Positions 17,113 through 26,329 of a stretch of DNA of 64,000 nucleotides are shown one piece after another (the stretch's first letter is position 1; every line of letters begins with the position of its first letter). The notes beneath the pieces are model-generated. The model had not been told where the DNA came from. It saw nothing but the letters and a program-made list of their open reading frames with translations, and did not search any database. Where the stretch lies: assembly GCA_965116785.1 (NCBI GenBank), contig OZ220731.1:4154001-4218000 (forward strand), in the 5' to 3' direction. The DNA comes from Bin87 sp965116785 (GTDB lineage Bacteria; Chloroflexota; Dehalococcoidia; Lucifugimonadales; UBA3495). A program made the translations under genes and the position numbers.

Positions 17113-17640
17113 GTGAGTAATGTAGCATTCGCCGGCGACCCTCTGCAAATCGACGTCCGGCCAGACCTGGGCACTGGACAACGCTCCGACGAGCAGGCAC
17201 CTCCGCAACGCCCGCGCCGTGTGCGGAGCGAAGAACACAAGCGCAAAAACAGGGAGAACGAACTCCGTAAGCGTGCCGACCGCAAAGCGCGCGGCCTGTG
17301 CATAAAATGCGCTGTTCCCTCCGCGCAGGGCCATGTCCACTGTGAATCTTGCCTTGCTGACCGCAGGTATCACGAAAGGCACGGGAAAAGCGAACCGACG
17401 CCCAAGAAATCCACTCTCGCCATCGCTGCGATCAGGGCGGCCAGTAGGGCAGCACGCGAGAATCCTCCCACCACCGACTTCCGCCCCGCTCGCGGCGCCA
17501 TATGCATGCTGCAACTGGACGCCGGAGAACGTCTTGGTCGCATCAGACACGTGACGTCCGTTGAGCCCGAGAACGAGCGAAAGAGTAAAATAGAACAGGT
17601 ATGCGACATTGCGGGGCAGACCGACTGCCCCGCAATGACA
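17113..17640 (+). CDS. Basic Cys-rich protein (zinc-ribbon-like)
   Basis: The first part of a very long open frame. It has a strongly basic region (RRVRSEEHKRKNRENELRKRADRKARG) leading into CIKCAVPSAQGHVHCESCLADRR, a compact zinc knuckle seen in small phage- and element-encoded proteins. The frame continues without a stop through a palindrome at 17607-17637 into the transposase region, but the similarity ends near 17560, so the true C-terminus is unclear. Start GTG/ATG choice is uncertain. Confidence 0.4.
17607..17637. repeat. REP-like palindrome
   Basis: CATTGCGGGGCAG and CTGCCCCGCAATG form a perfect 13-bp hairpin with a five-base loop. It lies inside an open frame and adds residues in frame, like mobile short palindromes of the REP type. 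Confidence 0.6.
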
Positions 17641-19287
17641 AGGCAACCGGAGAGTAGTGGTCTCCAATGCCCGTGCCCAATGCTAGAGCAACAGGGCTTT
17701 GCAATCAAGCCGACCTGCATCTACGTTGGCTCATACGGCACTCAAGGTCTGTGCTATCTCTCCGGATTATCTGCAGAAGTCGCCAACGTCTCCATCGGCG
17801 CGCCCCGTGCAGGGAATGCAGCACAGGGTACTTGCCATCAGAACCGTTTGGCGCTCCACTGCCATGGAGGGATGGCACCGATGGTAGTTACTTCGAAGTA
17901 CCCCACCGTAGCGCCTTGGCCAGGGCCTGACGACGGCGATGAAGGGCGCACTGAGAGAGGTTGGCATATAGCCGCAAGCACCCCGTTTGTAAAAGTTGCA
18001 GGCGGCTGGATAACTCCATCACAATCGGACCCGAGCGTGTATTACCGTTTGGCAATGGACGAAGACGGTGCATACTGTAATTGTCCTGACTTGGCAGACA
18101 GTTGCAAGCACATCCGCGGTTTGGAGTTCGCGTTGGAGCGCGAGCGCCATGCGAAAGAAATAGCCGAGTCCTTGCAAGTTGCGAACCCTGGCCGCAATGG
18201 TTTCGTTCGTGTCGGGGCCGATGACCACAACGATACCCGCGCTCCCAAGACGGAACAAAACGCCACTCTGCTCATTCCAAACACGACGTTGCCAACCGAC
18301 AACGCGACAATCGGACTCGACGTACCTGTGCGACAAGGCCGAGAGGCCTCTTCTCGTAAATCCAACGCGCCCGCCCGTGGGCGTATAGCACCAGGCACGG
18401 AAGGCCGCAAGCGCCGAACCTATCAGCAAGATTGGCCGGCCTATAATGCGGCTCAGCAAAATGAGAAATTTCACCTTCGCCACCTCCTGGCTGATTTGGT
18501 GGCGTTAATCGACGAACCACTGCACGAGAAAGGCAGGCGCCCGTACTCACGCGCCGACCAAGTGTTTGCACTGGTCTACAAAATCTATACCAAACTGAGT
18601 TGGCGTAGATTCGACACCGACCTGCGGGAAGTCTGCGCAGCAGGTTTCATGCAGGGAGACGCCAATGCGGTCTCGTTGGCCCGGTACATGCAGGACGATA
18701 CCCTGACGCCCATCCTCCATGACCTGCTGGTCTGCAGCGCCCTCCCGATGAAGCCCTTTGAGCGCAACTTCGCTATCGACGGGACTGGGTTCAGCAGCGA
18801 TACGTTCTCAAGGTGGTTCACTGAGAAGTGGGGCGACGGCAGCGGCGAGGTCGAGGAAACTACTGCCCGCGATTGGGTCAAACTCCATCTGGTTTGCGGA
18901 ACCGATACACAGATTGTGACTGCCGCCGAAGTCTCAGAGCACACAGACCATGACAATCGGTATTTCAAAGACTTGACTGACAGGACGGCGGAACATTTCG
19001 ATCTGCACATCATGGCCGCTGACAAGGGCTATCTGAGCCGAGCCAACTTCACTCATGTGGAAGGGCTCGGAGCCGTCATGTTCTCCCCATTTAAATCCAA
19101 CACCGTTCACCCGCGCCCTGACGATGATTCAGCATGGGCTCGGATGTACCACTGGTTCATGTCCGACTATGACGGATGGAAACAGCACTATCACCAGCGC
19201 AGTAAGGTTGAATCAGTCTTTTCGACCATCAAACGCTTATTCGGGGACGGTTGTCCCGCGTCAACTAGATTTGCCGATTGTCGCCGA

Positions 19288-20103
19288 TTAGTTTTGCCGG
19301 TTCACCTCCTTGGCTGCAGCAGTCCCGCCACGTTGCTGGGCTGCGTCAGTCCGGTAGCTGGGGACGTCGAATTCCAGGATGACAGCGTGGTGGACCACCC
19401 GGTCAATCGCCGCGGCGGTGGCCATGGGGTTGGCGAAGATGCGCTCCCACTCGGAGAAGACCAGGTTGGACGTGATGCCCAGGGACCTGCGCTCGTAGCG
19501 TTCGGCGATCAGGGTGAAGAGGACCTCGGACTCCTCGTTGCCCCCGTGTCAAGCACGGGGCAGGCTCTGGGGGAGGTAGCCCAGGTCGTCCAGGAGCAGG
19601 AAGTCGAAGTTGTCCAGCTTGCGCAGTTGTCGGGGCAGATCGAAGTCGCGCTTGGCGGCCAGCAGGTCCTGCACCAGCCGGTAGGCCGGTGCGAAGAGGA
19701 CGGAGCGGCCGGCTTCCACCAGGCGGTGGCCCAGGGCGCAGAGCGCGTGGGTCTTGCCGGTGCCGGGGAGACCGAAGGCCAGCACGTTGACGCCGTGATC
19801 CACGAAACTGCCCTGGGCCAGATGGTCCAGCTGTTGCCGTAGTGCCAGCGGCATCCGGTGGTGCTCGAAGGTCTCCCAGGTCTTGCCTGAGGGGAGCCGG
19901 GACGCCTGACGCAGCCGGTTGATGCGCCGGTGGCGGCGATCCTCGGCCTCCTGCTCCAGCACCTCCAGGAAGGTGGGCAGGGCGTCACCGTGGCCAGACT
20001 CGGTGAAACGCACCACCGACTGGGTGCCCATGGTGGGCAGCTTGAATTCGCGGCAGAGCTGCCCGATGCGCTCCTGGATCACGCTGGTGTCGGTGTCCAT
20101 CAT
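19288..20103 (-). pseudogene. istB: IS21 helper ATPase IstB, interrupted by an in-frame hairpin with a stop
   Basis: The ATG at 20103 overlaps the istA stop by ATGA. The AAA+ ATPase motifs are clear: Walker A GLPGTGKTHAL and Walker B FLLLDDLGYLPQS. At 19551-19549 there is a TGA within a perfect palindrome; downstream the same frame continues ESEVLFTLIAERYERRSLGI TSN and ends KEVNRQN at 19288, as in normal IstB. So a 19-bp hairpin plus a few bases interrupts an otherwise full-length gene. IstB assists IstA in target DNA capture; without read-through the product lacks the sensor region. Confidence 0.75.
19542..19560. repeat. Short palindrome inside istB
   Basis: CCCCGTG-TCAAG-CACGGGG, a perfect 7-bp stem with a five-base loop. 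It introduces the TGA that truncates IstB and has no counterpart in ordinary IstB proteins, so it was probably inserted as a mobile palindrome. Confidence 0.6.
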
Positions 20104-21602
20104 CCGCACACCCCCGAGCCGGCCAGGCCGACGGTGAGCAGGCCGTCGTAGACCTTCAGGTCCGGCTTGCCAGACAGGACCAGCGCCGGAGCCTCGGGTA
20201 CCTTGGGCTCGGCCAGGTCCCGCACCTCGGCGTAGTCGAAGGGCTGACCGGCCTCCAGCAGCAGAGACAGGGCGCTGTCCACATTGGCCTCCATGGTGGT
20301 GGCTGCCAGGTGCAGGACCCGCACGTACTCCACGTCGGCGCGCTCCCCGCGCCACTGCTTGAGGGCGTCGTAGGCCAGACGGAATTGCCTGGTGGGAAAG
20401 AGCTGCTCCCTGAAGCGGTAGCGGGCGAAGGCTCCCGGCTTGCGCACCAGGGAATGAATGACGTGGCGGTAATTGACGTTTACTTCCCCATCACCGCGCA
20501 CCCGCTCCATGCGCTCGATAAAATGGCCCTTGTAGTACACTTCCAGGTGATCGGAATAGAGGCGGATCTGTACCACCTTGCCAATGAGCCGGGACGGGAC
20601 GCTGTAGCTGCGTCCCGCCACCTGGACCGTGCTCCACCGGCGCACCTTGGACTGGTAGTTGGCGTATTCCGGCATGGGAGCTGGCGGCAGGGGCCCTAGG
20701 CAAGCCATTTCCTGCTCCAGCTTCCCCCGCACCAGGCGATTGCGCTTCTCCACCATGTCCCGGACGAAACCGGCATAATCGTCGCCGGTGTGGAAATCAC
20801 GACTGCCGCGCAGGACGAGGGCCTGGTCCAGGGCATCCTTCAGGCGGTAGTGGGCGTGCTCGGCGACGCCGTTTTCATGGCTTTTGCCGGGATTGATGCG
20901 GGTGGAGCGCAGGCCGTAGTGATCCAGCAGGGCGGCGTAATTGGCGTTAAGCGCCCGGCCGCGGCTGCGTTTCATCTCGTGGGTGGCGGCGGAGGTATTG
21001 TCGGAGCGCGCCACCTCGGGGACGCCGCCCAGTGCCCAGAGCGCATTCTGCAGTCCCTGCTTGAGGGCCAGGAAGGTCTCGCCGGCGGCGACCTCGGCGT
21101 AGCGCCACCCTGAGTGGCTGAGGATCAGCTGGAACAGTAGGTGGGGATAGGGCTCACCGGCGACGGTCACCGCCAGGGAATCGCCGTGGGTGAAGTCGAA
21201 CTGGGCTTCGCGACCGGGCGGATGCTCCTGGGGGAAGTACACCTCCTGATCGGGACCATGCAGCGCCCGCCAGTCCTGTAATCGTCGTTGCAGCGTCCGG
21301 AGCTGGGACGCGCTGAACCGGCCGGGACGCCGCTCTTCCAGCCACTCGATAATTGTCGTTGCCTTCAGCTTGCCCTTGGGGTCGTCCCGCAGCAGAGGCT
21401 CAATCTCCTCCTCCCACACCCCGTCAAAGGGATCAGATCGGGTCCGCCACCAGCGACCTGTTTTCGTCTCCGACGGCAACGGGCCGCTCTGCCATTGGCG
21501 CGCCGAACGCACGCACATACCGGCCATCGCGGCCGCCGTTTCCTGGGTTTTTCCTTCCATAAGTCTTCGCCTCAGTAGTCTGACTTGTCGGTCTTTGATC
21601 AA
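20100..21602 (-). CDS. istA: IS21-family transposase IstA
   Basis: A 500-residue transposase. The N-terminus has an HTH (RRLMEGKTQETAAAMAGMCVRSARQW). The rve integrase core follows with DDE candidates: Asp of AQFDFTHGDSLAV, Asp of VARSDNTSAATH and Glu of SHENGVAEHAHYRLKDAL. C-terminal Mu-like beta-barrel sequence (YSVPSRLIGKVVQIRLYSDHLEVYYKGHFIERM) is complete. It overlaps istB by four bases. It appears intact, but its istB partner is broken, so the element may depend on another copy. Confidence 0.9.
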   Translation of the reverse strand: MIKDRQVRLLRRRLMEGKTQETAAAMAGMCVRSARQWQSGPLPSETKTGRWWRTRSDPFDGVWEEEIEPLLRDDPKGKLKATTIIEWLEERRPGRFSASQLRTLQRRLQDWRALHGPDQEVYFPQEHPPGREAQFDFTHGDSLAVTVAGEPYPHLLFQLILSHSGWRYAEVAAGETFLALKQGLQNALWALGGVPEVARSDNTSAATHEMKRSRGRALNANYAALLDHYGLRSTRINPGKSHENGVAEHAHYRLKDALDQALVLRGSRDFHTGDDYAGFVRDMVEKRNRLVRGKLEQEMACLGPLPPAPMPEYANYQSKVRRWSTVQVAGRSYSVPSRLIGKVVQIRLYSDHLEVYYKGHFIERMERVRGDGEVNVNYRHVIHSLVRKPGAFARYRFREQLFPTRQFRLAYDALKQWRGERADVEYVRVLHLAATTMEANVDSALSLLLEAGQPFDYAEVRDLAEPKVPEAPALVLSGKPDLKVYDGLLTVGLAGSGVCG

Positions 21603-21845
21603 ATTCCGGCACCTCCGTGCCGGATGATTTACACCATCCCAACCGGCAAAAATAGTCGACGTCAGAGGCGCATTCCTTATTGTCGTTAATCAACGGTTTG
21701 AAATCGCGCCACATCGTCGCCCAAACCAATGAATTGTTCTGCAAAGTGCTGGCGCACAACCTTGTCGTGCTGATCCACGCGATGTACGAGCGCGATTTGC
21801 AGCCGCCATTTCACCGACCCTAAAGTTCGTCAACCTTCCTTCGCG

Positions 21846-21915
21846 TTTTGCGACAGAATGGCTGGTTTTGCGACAACGATGCCTGATTTGCGACAACGAT
21901 GCCTGATTTGCGACA
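21846..21915. repeat. TGCGACA-type repeat cluster 2
   Basis: TTTTGCGACA or TTTGCGACA occurs four times at a regular spacing of about 20-21 bases; two units with the spacer ACGATGCCTGA are identical. The cluster starts 22 bases after the SWIM transposase stop, where the right end of that transposon should be. The regular, helical-turn spacing suggests protein-binding sites. Confidence 0.6.
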
Positions 21916-22501
21916 AGATGTAATTTTACGAGACTACCCTACGAGTTTTGCTATAAAATCCCGTTTTAATGCAAAGCCCATGCTTGACTCTAAGTCCAGG
22001 CTGGCTTGGCCGGACCCGATGGGCTGCCGTTGCCGCTGGGCAGGTGCGGTCAGTATGTATGGTGTGTAGCGCGAGTGCCGTTGGCAGTGCCGGACGTGGT
22101 CCCGTTGGTGAATGGTCACGGAGGCAGTGTCGTCGGCGGGGGCGTAAAGCCCGCGTTTCCGGCGGTGGAAGGCGGGTCAGGCTCTCGCGGTAGTCCTTGC
22201 GCTGGTGTCCGGGGTGCCGGGGGTGCGCGAGATGCCCTGGGGCGGAACTAATGATGGTGGGAATGCCTGGTTTGTCGAGGTGCCCGATGGCGGCCACGGT
22301 GAGGCTCTAGTTGGGTTTGCGTTTGGCGGCAACGTTCCCGACCGGTGCCGTGGGCAGATGCCTGCATGCTGATGCGCTTCAGGCTTTCTGTGGTCACGTC
22401 TTGGGCTGGGCTCCCAGCAGGACGTTGCGGATCCGGCGGCTCAGTTCTTGGTCGCGGCGCTGGGCGCAACGTCGTGCCGGCGTCGTTTGTCGGTTTGCCG
22501 G
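21916..22501. other. No supported gene
   Basis: About 590 bases. Both strands have open frames but they are compositionally biased (His/Pro/Arg or Gly/Val rich) and match nothing I know. Probably noncoding remnant DNA. Confidence 0.3.
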
Positions 22502-22957
22502 CTATCGGTTTGACTGTTCAGGTTCTTCCCAGGGTGGCGTTTTTGAGCGTTGGATGCCGGCGATGGCTACGCCACAGGTGGCCATTATGGACGTGATGCC
22601 CGCGATCATGCTTTGGACGGGCATTTCGTGCTGGTAGAAGTAGCCGGTGAGGATTGCGGATGTGACGCCAATTATCGTCGATATTACGGTGACGGCGCTC
22701 CACAGCTCGCGGTGTCTGTCCACTGCGGCGGCGTGGATGATCTTCGGGTCCTGGCATTCTCCTGAACCGTGCTGGAAGGCCGGTTTGCCGCTCTCCCACC
22801 TGAGGGCGTACCAGCCTAGTTTCTCGTTGCAGCCCTCGTGGGCGCAGTAGTGTTGGAAAAGCTTGATTTTGGTCGCCCCGGTTTTCGTGGTTCGGAACAG
22901 GAGGGGGGCCTGGTGTCGCGGGCACGGGTCCAGGTGTCGGCGCGGCTCTTTCTTCAT
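22502..22957 (-). CDS. Small membrane protein with N-terminal zinc knuckle
   Basis: About 151 residues from ATG 22957 (an in-frame ATG at 22999 is also possible). The N-terminal half has Cys/His pairs (DPCPRHQAP ... HYCAHEGCNEKLG). The C-terminal half has two hydrophobic helices, AVTVISTIIGVTSAILTGYF and MIAGITSIMATCGVAIAGI, separated by a short loop. This suggests a membrane protein with a cytoplasmic metal-binding head. The 3' end is charged (KTPPWEEPEQSNR). Function unknown. Confidence 0.5.
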   Translation of the reverse strand: MKKEPRRHLDPCPRHQAPLLFRTTKTGATKIKLFQHYCAHEGCNEKLGWYALRWESGKPAFQHGSGECQDPKIIHAAAVDRHRELWSAVTVISTIIGVTSAILTGYFYQHEMPVQSMIAGITSIMATCGVAIAGIQRSKTPPWEEPEQSNR

Positions 22958-23273
22958 GGTCGTTCCCAGATCGTGTTGACAATCGGTAGGGTGGCTCATG
23001 TTAGCGTCGGAAACCTGTTGGGACAATGTTGACGGTGTGGCCGTTGCCGTCTTGGATTCCGAATAGCAAAACGGTCTTTTAGTTTGTCCAGTTGCGGGTC
23101 GGATGGGTGGTTCGCTGGCGAACATCTACAAGTGGACGCCAGCGGTGAACGAGTAGCGGGTGCATCCTTTGACAGCCTCAGGCTGAGCGGGTAGGGCAAG
23201 GTGTGGATATCGCGGTCGTGGTCGTCCCTGCCTTGCTCGGGGTCCCGCTCCGCGATCATTCGCGTCTGCCCGC

Positions 23274-23978
23274 TCACAACGCGCCCGCGATGTCGCAGCC
23301 GAGGAACTGGCGTCCCACCTGGTGGGCGGCGGTCATCACGGAGTAGCTGCCGGCCGCCGGGTCAAGCACCACGTCGCCGGGGTAGGTAACAGCCTCTATC
23401 AAGCGCGCCTGAAGGTTCACAGGCTTGGGGTGAACGTTCTTGACGCGTTGGACCTTTTCCGTGACGAAATCGGGAATGTCGTCGCGTTGCCAGCCCGGCC
23501 CGACGCGTGTGGGCGGTTTCTGTAGGATGAGCAGGTATTCTGCCATGCGCCGAGTGCGGTAGCCCATGCCCATCCGGGCCTTGTTCCAGGTGACAAGGTC
23601 TACGACTTCCAGTCCGCTGTCTCCTTGCCAGGTTTCGATGCCTTTGCACAGGTGAAACTTGTCGACCCACAGGAACAGGTGGCCGGACGGGATCAAGGCG
23701 GTCGAGATGCCGGCGATGAATTCGCCGATGGTCTCCTCGCTCATCTGGAGGAGCTCCGAGCGTCTTCGTTCCCGGCTGACGCCTTCGTTGCCGTAGCGCA
23801 TCTTGTCCAGCAGGCCGCGGTACTGCGGGTCGAAGACGCACAGCGGGATGGATGCTGGTTCCAGTGCCGCCAGGAGTTCCAGGCCGTCGCATTGGTTTCG
23901 TTGGTTGAGCGGCAGCGGCCATTCAGCAGACTGGTTCACGGCCTTTCGTGGAAATATGGCGGTCGAGGAGATGGTCAT
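23274..23978 (-). CDS. DNA amino-methyltransferase (N6-A or N4-C)
   Basis: A 234-residue class-I SAM methyltransferase with the beta-class order. Motif IV comes first: CVFDPQYRG in place of the usual DPPY, then FLWVDKFHL and NKARMGMGYRTRRMAEYLLIL. Motif I follows near the end: PGDVVLDPAAGSYSVMTAAH. It would methylate adenine N6 or cytosine N4 in DNA. DPQY is an unusual but tolerated form of the catalytic loop. No target recognition domain is obvious. No dedicated restriction endonuclease gene lies directly beside it; the next gene is a RecB-like nuclease, so a host-protection or element-borne role is possible. Confidence 0.8.
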   Translation of the reverse strand: MTISSTAIFPRKAVNQSAEWPLPLNQRNQCDGLELLAALEPASIPLCVFDPQYRGLLDKMRYGNEGVSRERRRSELLQMSEETIGEFIAGISTALIPSGHLFLWVDKFHLCKGIETWQGDSGLEVVDLVTWNKARMGMGYRTRRMAEYLLILQKPPTRVGPGWQRDDIPDFVTEKVQRVKNVHPKPVNLQARLIEAVTYPGDVVLDPAAGSYSVMTAAHQVGRQFLGCDIAGAL

Positions 23979-24019
23979 GAGGCAACGACAAGGCCCGACT
24001 CTGGCCGATTGACTGCGGG

Positions 24020-24670
24020 CTAGAAGTCGGCAGTAGCACCGCTCTCGGGCTCGGAGGTGCCGTCCACTCGCACGGGGCAGTCTTCGGCCGTAATATCACA
24101 GAATCTGCATTCCTGTGGCGACGGCACTCGTCTCGCGGGTGCGTCGGCCGAGAGGCGCCGGATCAGCGCCCCCAGGTTCTGGACGAACGTTTCGTCCACG
24201 GCCTCCGCTGGAACGCGCACCGTGTGGTCGCGGTAGGTAACCTGACCGCGCAGTTTGGCGTCCCGGTAACGCTGTAGCGCCTTGGGGACGGCGTAGAGGT
24301 AGATCATGACCTGGACGGCGTGGCTGGGGCTGTCGTGGCCGGTCTTCGCGTCGACGATGACGCCGTCATCCTCACGGCAGGCGATGATGTCCGGTCTGCC
24401 GGCCAGCGTGGCTGTCCTGCCGCGGAGTTCAAACCGGTTTTGGGCCTCGACGTTGACGTCGTAGCCGCCGACTTCCCAGTTGTTGATGCGCTCGTTGACG
24501 AGGGCGGTGTGGTCGAGCAGCCACTGGGCTTGGTCGAAGTCGGAAGGTTGGCGTGGCCAGTCGGCGTAGTGGGCCTTGAACCAGACGGCCCACTCGCAGG
24601 AGTTCTCGCCTGTCAGCAAACGGGGCAGCCAGGTGGCCCAGATGTAGGGATGTTCGCGGCGTTGCGGCAT
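24020..24670 (-). CDS. RecB/Cas4-like PD-(D/E)XK nuclease
   Basis: A 216-residue protein; AAGGAG upstream of ATG 24670 supports the start. The nuclease core shows GRPDIIACREDD (Asp), GVIVDAKTG (DxK) and HAVQVMIYLYA (the QxxxY motif). At the C-terminus CRFCDITAEDCP gives three Cys, reminiscent of the Cas4/AddB iron-sulfur cluster region, but a fourth Cys is not obvious. Such nucleases process DNA ends or belong to defence systems. No other cas gene or CRISPR array is present. A damaged duplicate lies at 25810-26252. Confidence 0.75.
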   Translation of the reverse strand: MPQRREHPYIWATWLPRLLTGENSCEWAVWFKAHYADWPRQPSDFDQAQWLLDHTALVNERINNWEVGGYDVNVEAQNRFELRGRTATLAGRPDIIACREDDGVIVDAKTGHDSPSHAVQVMIYLYAVPKALQRYRDAKLRGQVTYRDHTVRVPAEAVDETFVQNLGALIRRLSADAPARRVPSPQECRFCDITAEDCPVRVDGTSEPESGATADF

Positions 24671-24944
24671 GTGACGGCTCCTTCATTTTGGGTAGCCGTC
24701 GTCAGCCTGACGTGAGTTTATTCCTGCGCCGTGTGGTCGCGCTATGACTGGCTGTCATCAAATTTGACGGAGGTCGTTTTGCGCCTCGCCCGTCCCAGAG
24801 GAGGCTGGAGTGTGGTGGTGGTCTGACTTGCCTGAGAAGCCGTTGGCGGCTTCCCGGGTGGCTCTACGGACGAAATTCGGGGCATCTGGCGTCGGTAACG
24901 GTACCGGCCGCTCTCGGCGACGGGGCCGCCGGTTTCGCTGTGGA

Positions 24945-25805
24945 TCAGTTTGCTGCTGCCATCGTTTCCAGGATGGCCCGCCTTTGCAGGTCCGCCGTGA
25001 ACGTAACCGATGGTCCGAGGTCGCCGTCGGCGGCGGCTTCGAGGGCGTCGATGTAGTCATTGCGGTCGTCGCGGGTTACGACGATGGGCAAGTATTGGTG
25101 CTGCACCAGGCGCCAGGTGACGAGGGCGCGGGTGACCCGGCCGTTGCCGTCGGCAAAGGGGTGTATCTGCGCGAAGCGGTGATGGAGCCATGCGGCGACC
25201 AGCAGTGGATGGTACTCGTCGGGCTTTGCCGCGTATTCGTGGTACCAGGTGAGCAGGTTGTCCAGCTCGGAGAGGACGTGTTCGGGCGGGCAGTACTGGT
25301 GGACCACGCCGTCGAGCCGCGTGGGGTTGTTGGGTAGGGTCTTGAAGGCTCCGGGAAGCAGGCGGGCGTCGAAAGGCTGGCCCTGGGGGGAATACGCCCG
25401 GTAGGTGGGCTGATGTGCGACCATGATTTGGTGGAGTTGGCGGATTGCCGTCAGGTTGATCGAGCGGCCGCGACGCACCTCTGAGTAGATGGCGTCGAGG
25501 GACGTCATGTGGTCCCACAGGATAGACACCAGGTTGTCGGGATCCTGGCCGGTGCCGAACTGGGGGATGTTCTCTGGTTCAAAGCCTCGTTCAACGAGAG
25601 TCCGCGTCTGGGTTTCGTCCAGTCGGTAAATGCCTTCGATGATGCCGGTCTCGATGGCCCAGCTGCGGTGGAGTGCCGTGAGGCCGCTGTCTCCGACGAC
25701 CGTCTGGTGGTTGAGCCACTGGTCACGGAGAGCGTCGTGCTGGGAGAAGTCCTGCTCCGTGTTGGGCTGCAGGGGTGTAATAGGACGCCAGGGTTTGATC
25801 GCCAT
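24945..25805 (-). CDS. fic: Fic-domain protein (probable AMP transferase)
   Basis: A 286-residue Fic protein. The catalytic motif HPFADGNGRVTR at about residues 212-223 is complete (HPFx(D/E)GNGRxxR), including the catalytic His. An N-terminal inhibitory helix of the (S/T)xxxE(G/N) type is visible as TGIIEG near residue 52, so it looks like a self-inhibited class II Fic. It would AMPylate Ser/Thr/Tyr of a target protein. The usual C-terminal wing found in longer Fic proteins is missing. It lies between the two copies of the RecB-like nuclease, with no antitoxin gene beside it. Confidence 0.9.
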   Translation of the reverse strand: MAIKPWRPITPLQPNTEQDFSQHDALRDQWLNHQTVVGDSGLTALHRSWAIETGIIEGIYRLDETQTRTLVERGFEPENIPQFGTGQDPDNLVSILWDHMTSLDAIYSEVRRGRSINLTAIRQLHQIMVAHQPTYRAYSPQGQPFDARLLPGAFKTLPNNPTRLDGVVHQYCPPEHVLSELDNLLTWYHEYAAKPDEYHPLLVAAWLHHRFAQIHPFADGNGRVTRALVTWRLVQHQYLPIVVTRDDRNDYIDALEAAADGDLGPSVTFTADLQRRAILETMAAAN

Positions 25806-25809
25806 GATT

Positions 25810-26252
25810 TCATCCTACTCGATGCAGCCGCGGCGGTCGACGTCGGGCGTCAGAAGTCGTCCGTGGTCGAGGTTCGACTGCGCTGGCCGCTTCGACGCGT
25901 TCGGGACAGTCGGCGACCGTGATGTCGCAGAACCGGCATTCCTGGCTGCTCGGTACCCGCCTCGCGGGTTCGTCGGCCGATAGTCTGCGGATCAGCGGCC
26001 CCAAGTTCTGGACGAACGTTCCGTCCACGGCCTCCGCTGGAACGCGCACCGTGTGGTCGCGGTAGGTGACCTGACCGCGCAGTTTGGCGTTCCGGTAACG
26101 CTGTAGCGCCTTGGGACAGCGTAGAGGTAGATCATGACCTGCACGGCGTGGCTCGGGCTGTTGTGGCCGGTCTTGGCGTTGAGGATGACGCCGTCATCTT
26201 CGCGCCACGCGATCAGATCGGGCTGGCCCGCGAGGGTCGTCCAGTTGGTCAT
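25810..26252 (-). pseudogene. Truncated, frameshifted duplicate of the RecB-like nuclease
   Basis: The region matches the 3' two thirds of the gene at 24020: GQPDLIAWREDD, GVILNAKTGHNSPSHAVQVMIYLYAVP and, in another frame, RVPAEAVDGTFVQNLG and CRFCDITVADCPE. One base is missing near 26113 (CCTTGGGACAG against CCTTGGGGACGG in the intact gene), which shifts the frame. Also the DAK triad reads NAK, losing the second acid. A recent tandem duplication with decay. Confidence 0.8.
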
Positions 26253-26329
26253 GCGGACGGCCCACGGCCCAGGAACATGAGCCGCGGCTGACCGGCATGA
26301 CCTAGCCGTGCGCTACGCGCTGGTGGACC

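Larger units (their letters stand above)
19253..21692 (-). mobile_element. IS21-family insertion sequence (element 2)
   Basis: About 2,440 bp carrying istA and istB on the minus strand. It is flanked by a 6-bp repeat ACGGTT (19247-19252 and 21693-21698) and sits in the SWIM transposase gene. Inner inverted repeats TCAACTAGATTTGCCGATT (left) and TCGACTATTTTTGCCGGTT (right, inward) are 15 of 19 identical. The outermost bases differ between ends, so the exact termini are less certain than the duplication. Confidence 0.75.
17881..21823 (+). pseudogene. SWIM-zinc-finger DDE transposase, split by an IS21-family element
   Basis: The 5' part (17881-19252) has a SWIM zinc finger, YCNCPDLADSCKHIRGLEFA (CxC...CxH), then a catalytic domain starting at TYQQDWPAYNAAQQNEK. 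Acidic candidates are Asp of AIDGTGFSSDTF, Asp of MAADKGYLS and Glu of KVESVFSTIKRLFGDG. The 3' part (21693-21823) continues LKSRHIVAQTNELFCKVLAHN and ends ERDLQPPFHRP. Joining GGT at the left to TTG at the right restores FGDG-LKSR in frame. The element inside duplicated ACGGTT. The start at 17881 (MVVTSKYPTV) is the likeliest of several; the frame is open further upstream. Confidence 0.75.

Noticed and set aside
17113..19842. One 909-residue protein
   Set aside because: The open frame joins a zinc-knuckle protein, noncoding DNA, the 5' part of a transposase and antisense istB sequence by chance; similarity shows separate units with a defined IS21 insertion.
24020..24670. Cas4 of a CRISPR system
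   Set aside because: The fold fits, but there are no other cas genes or arrays nearby, and the fourth Cys of the iron-sulfur cluster is not evident; kept as RecB/Cas4-like.
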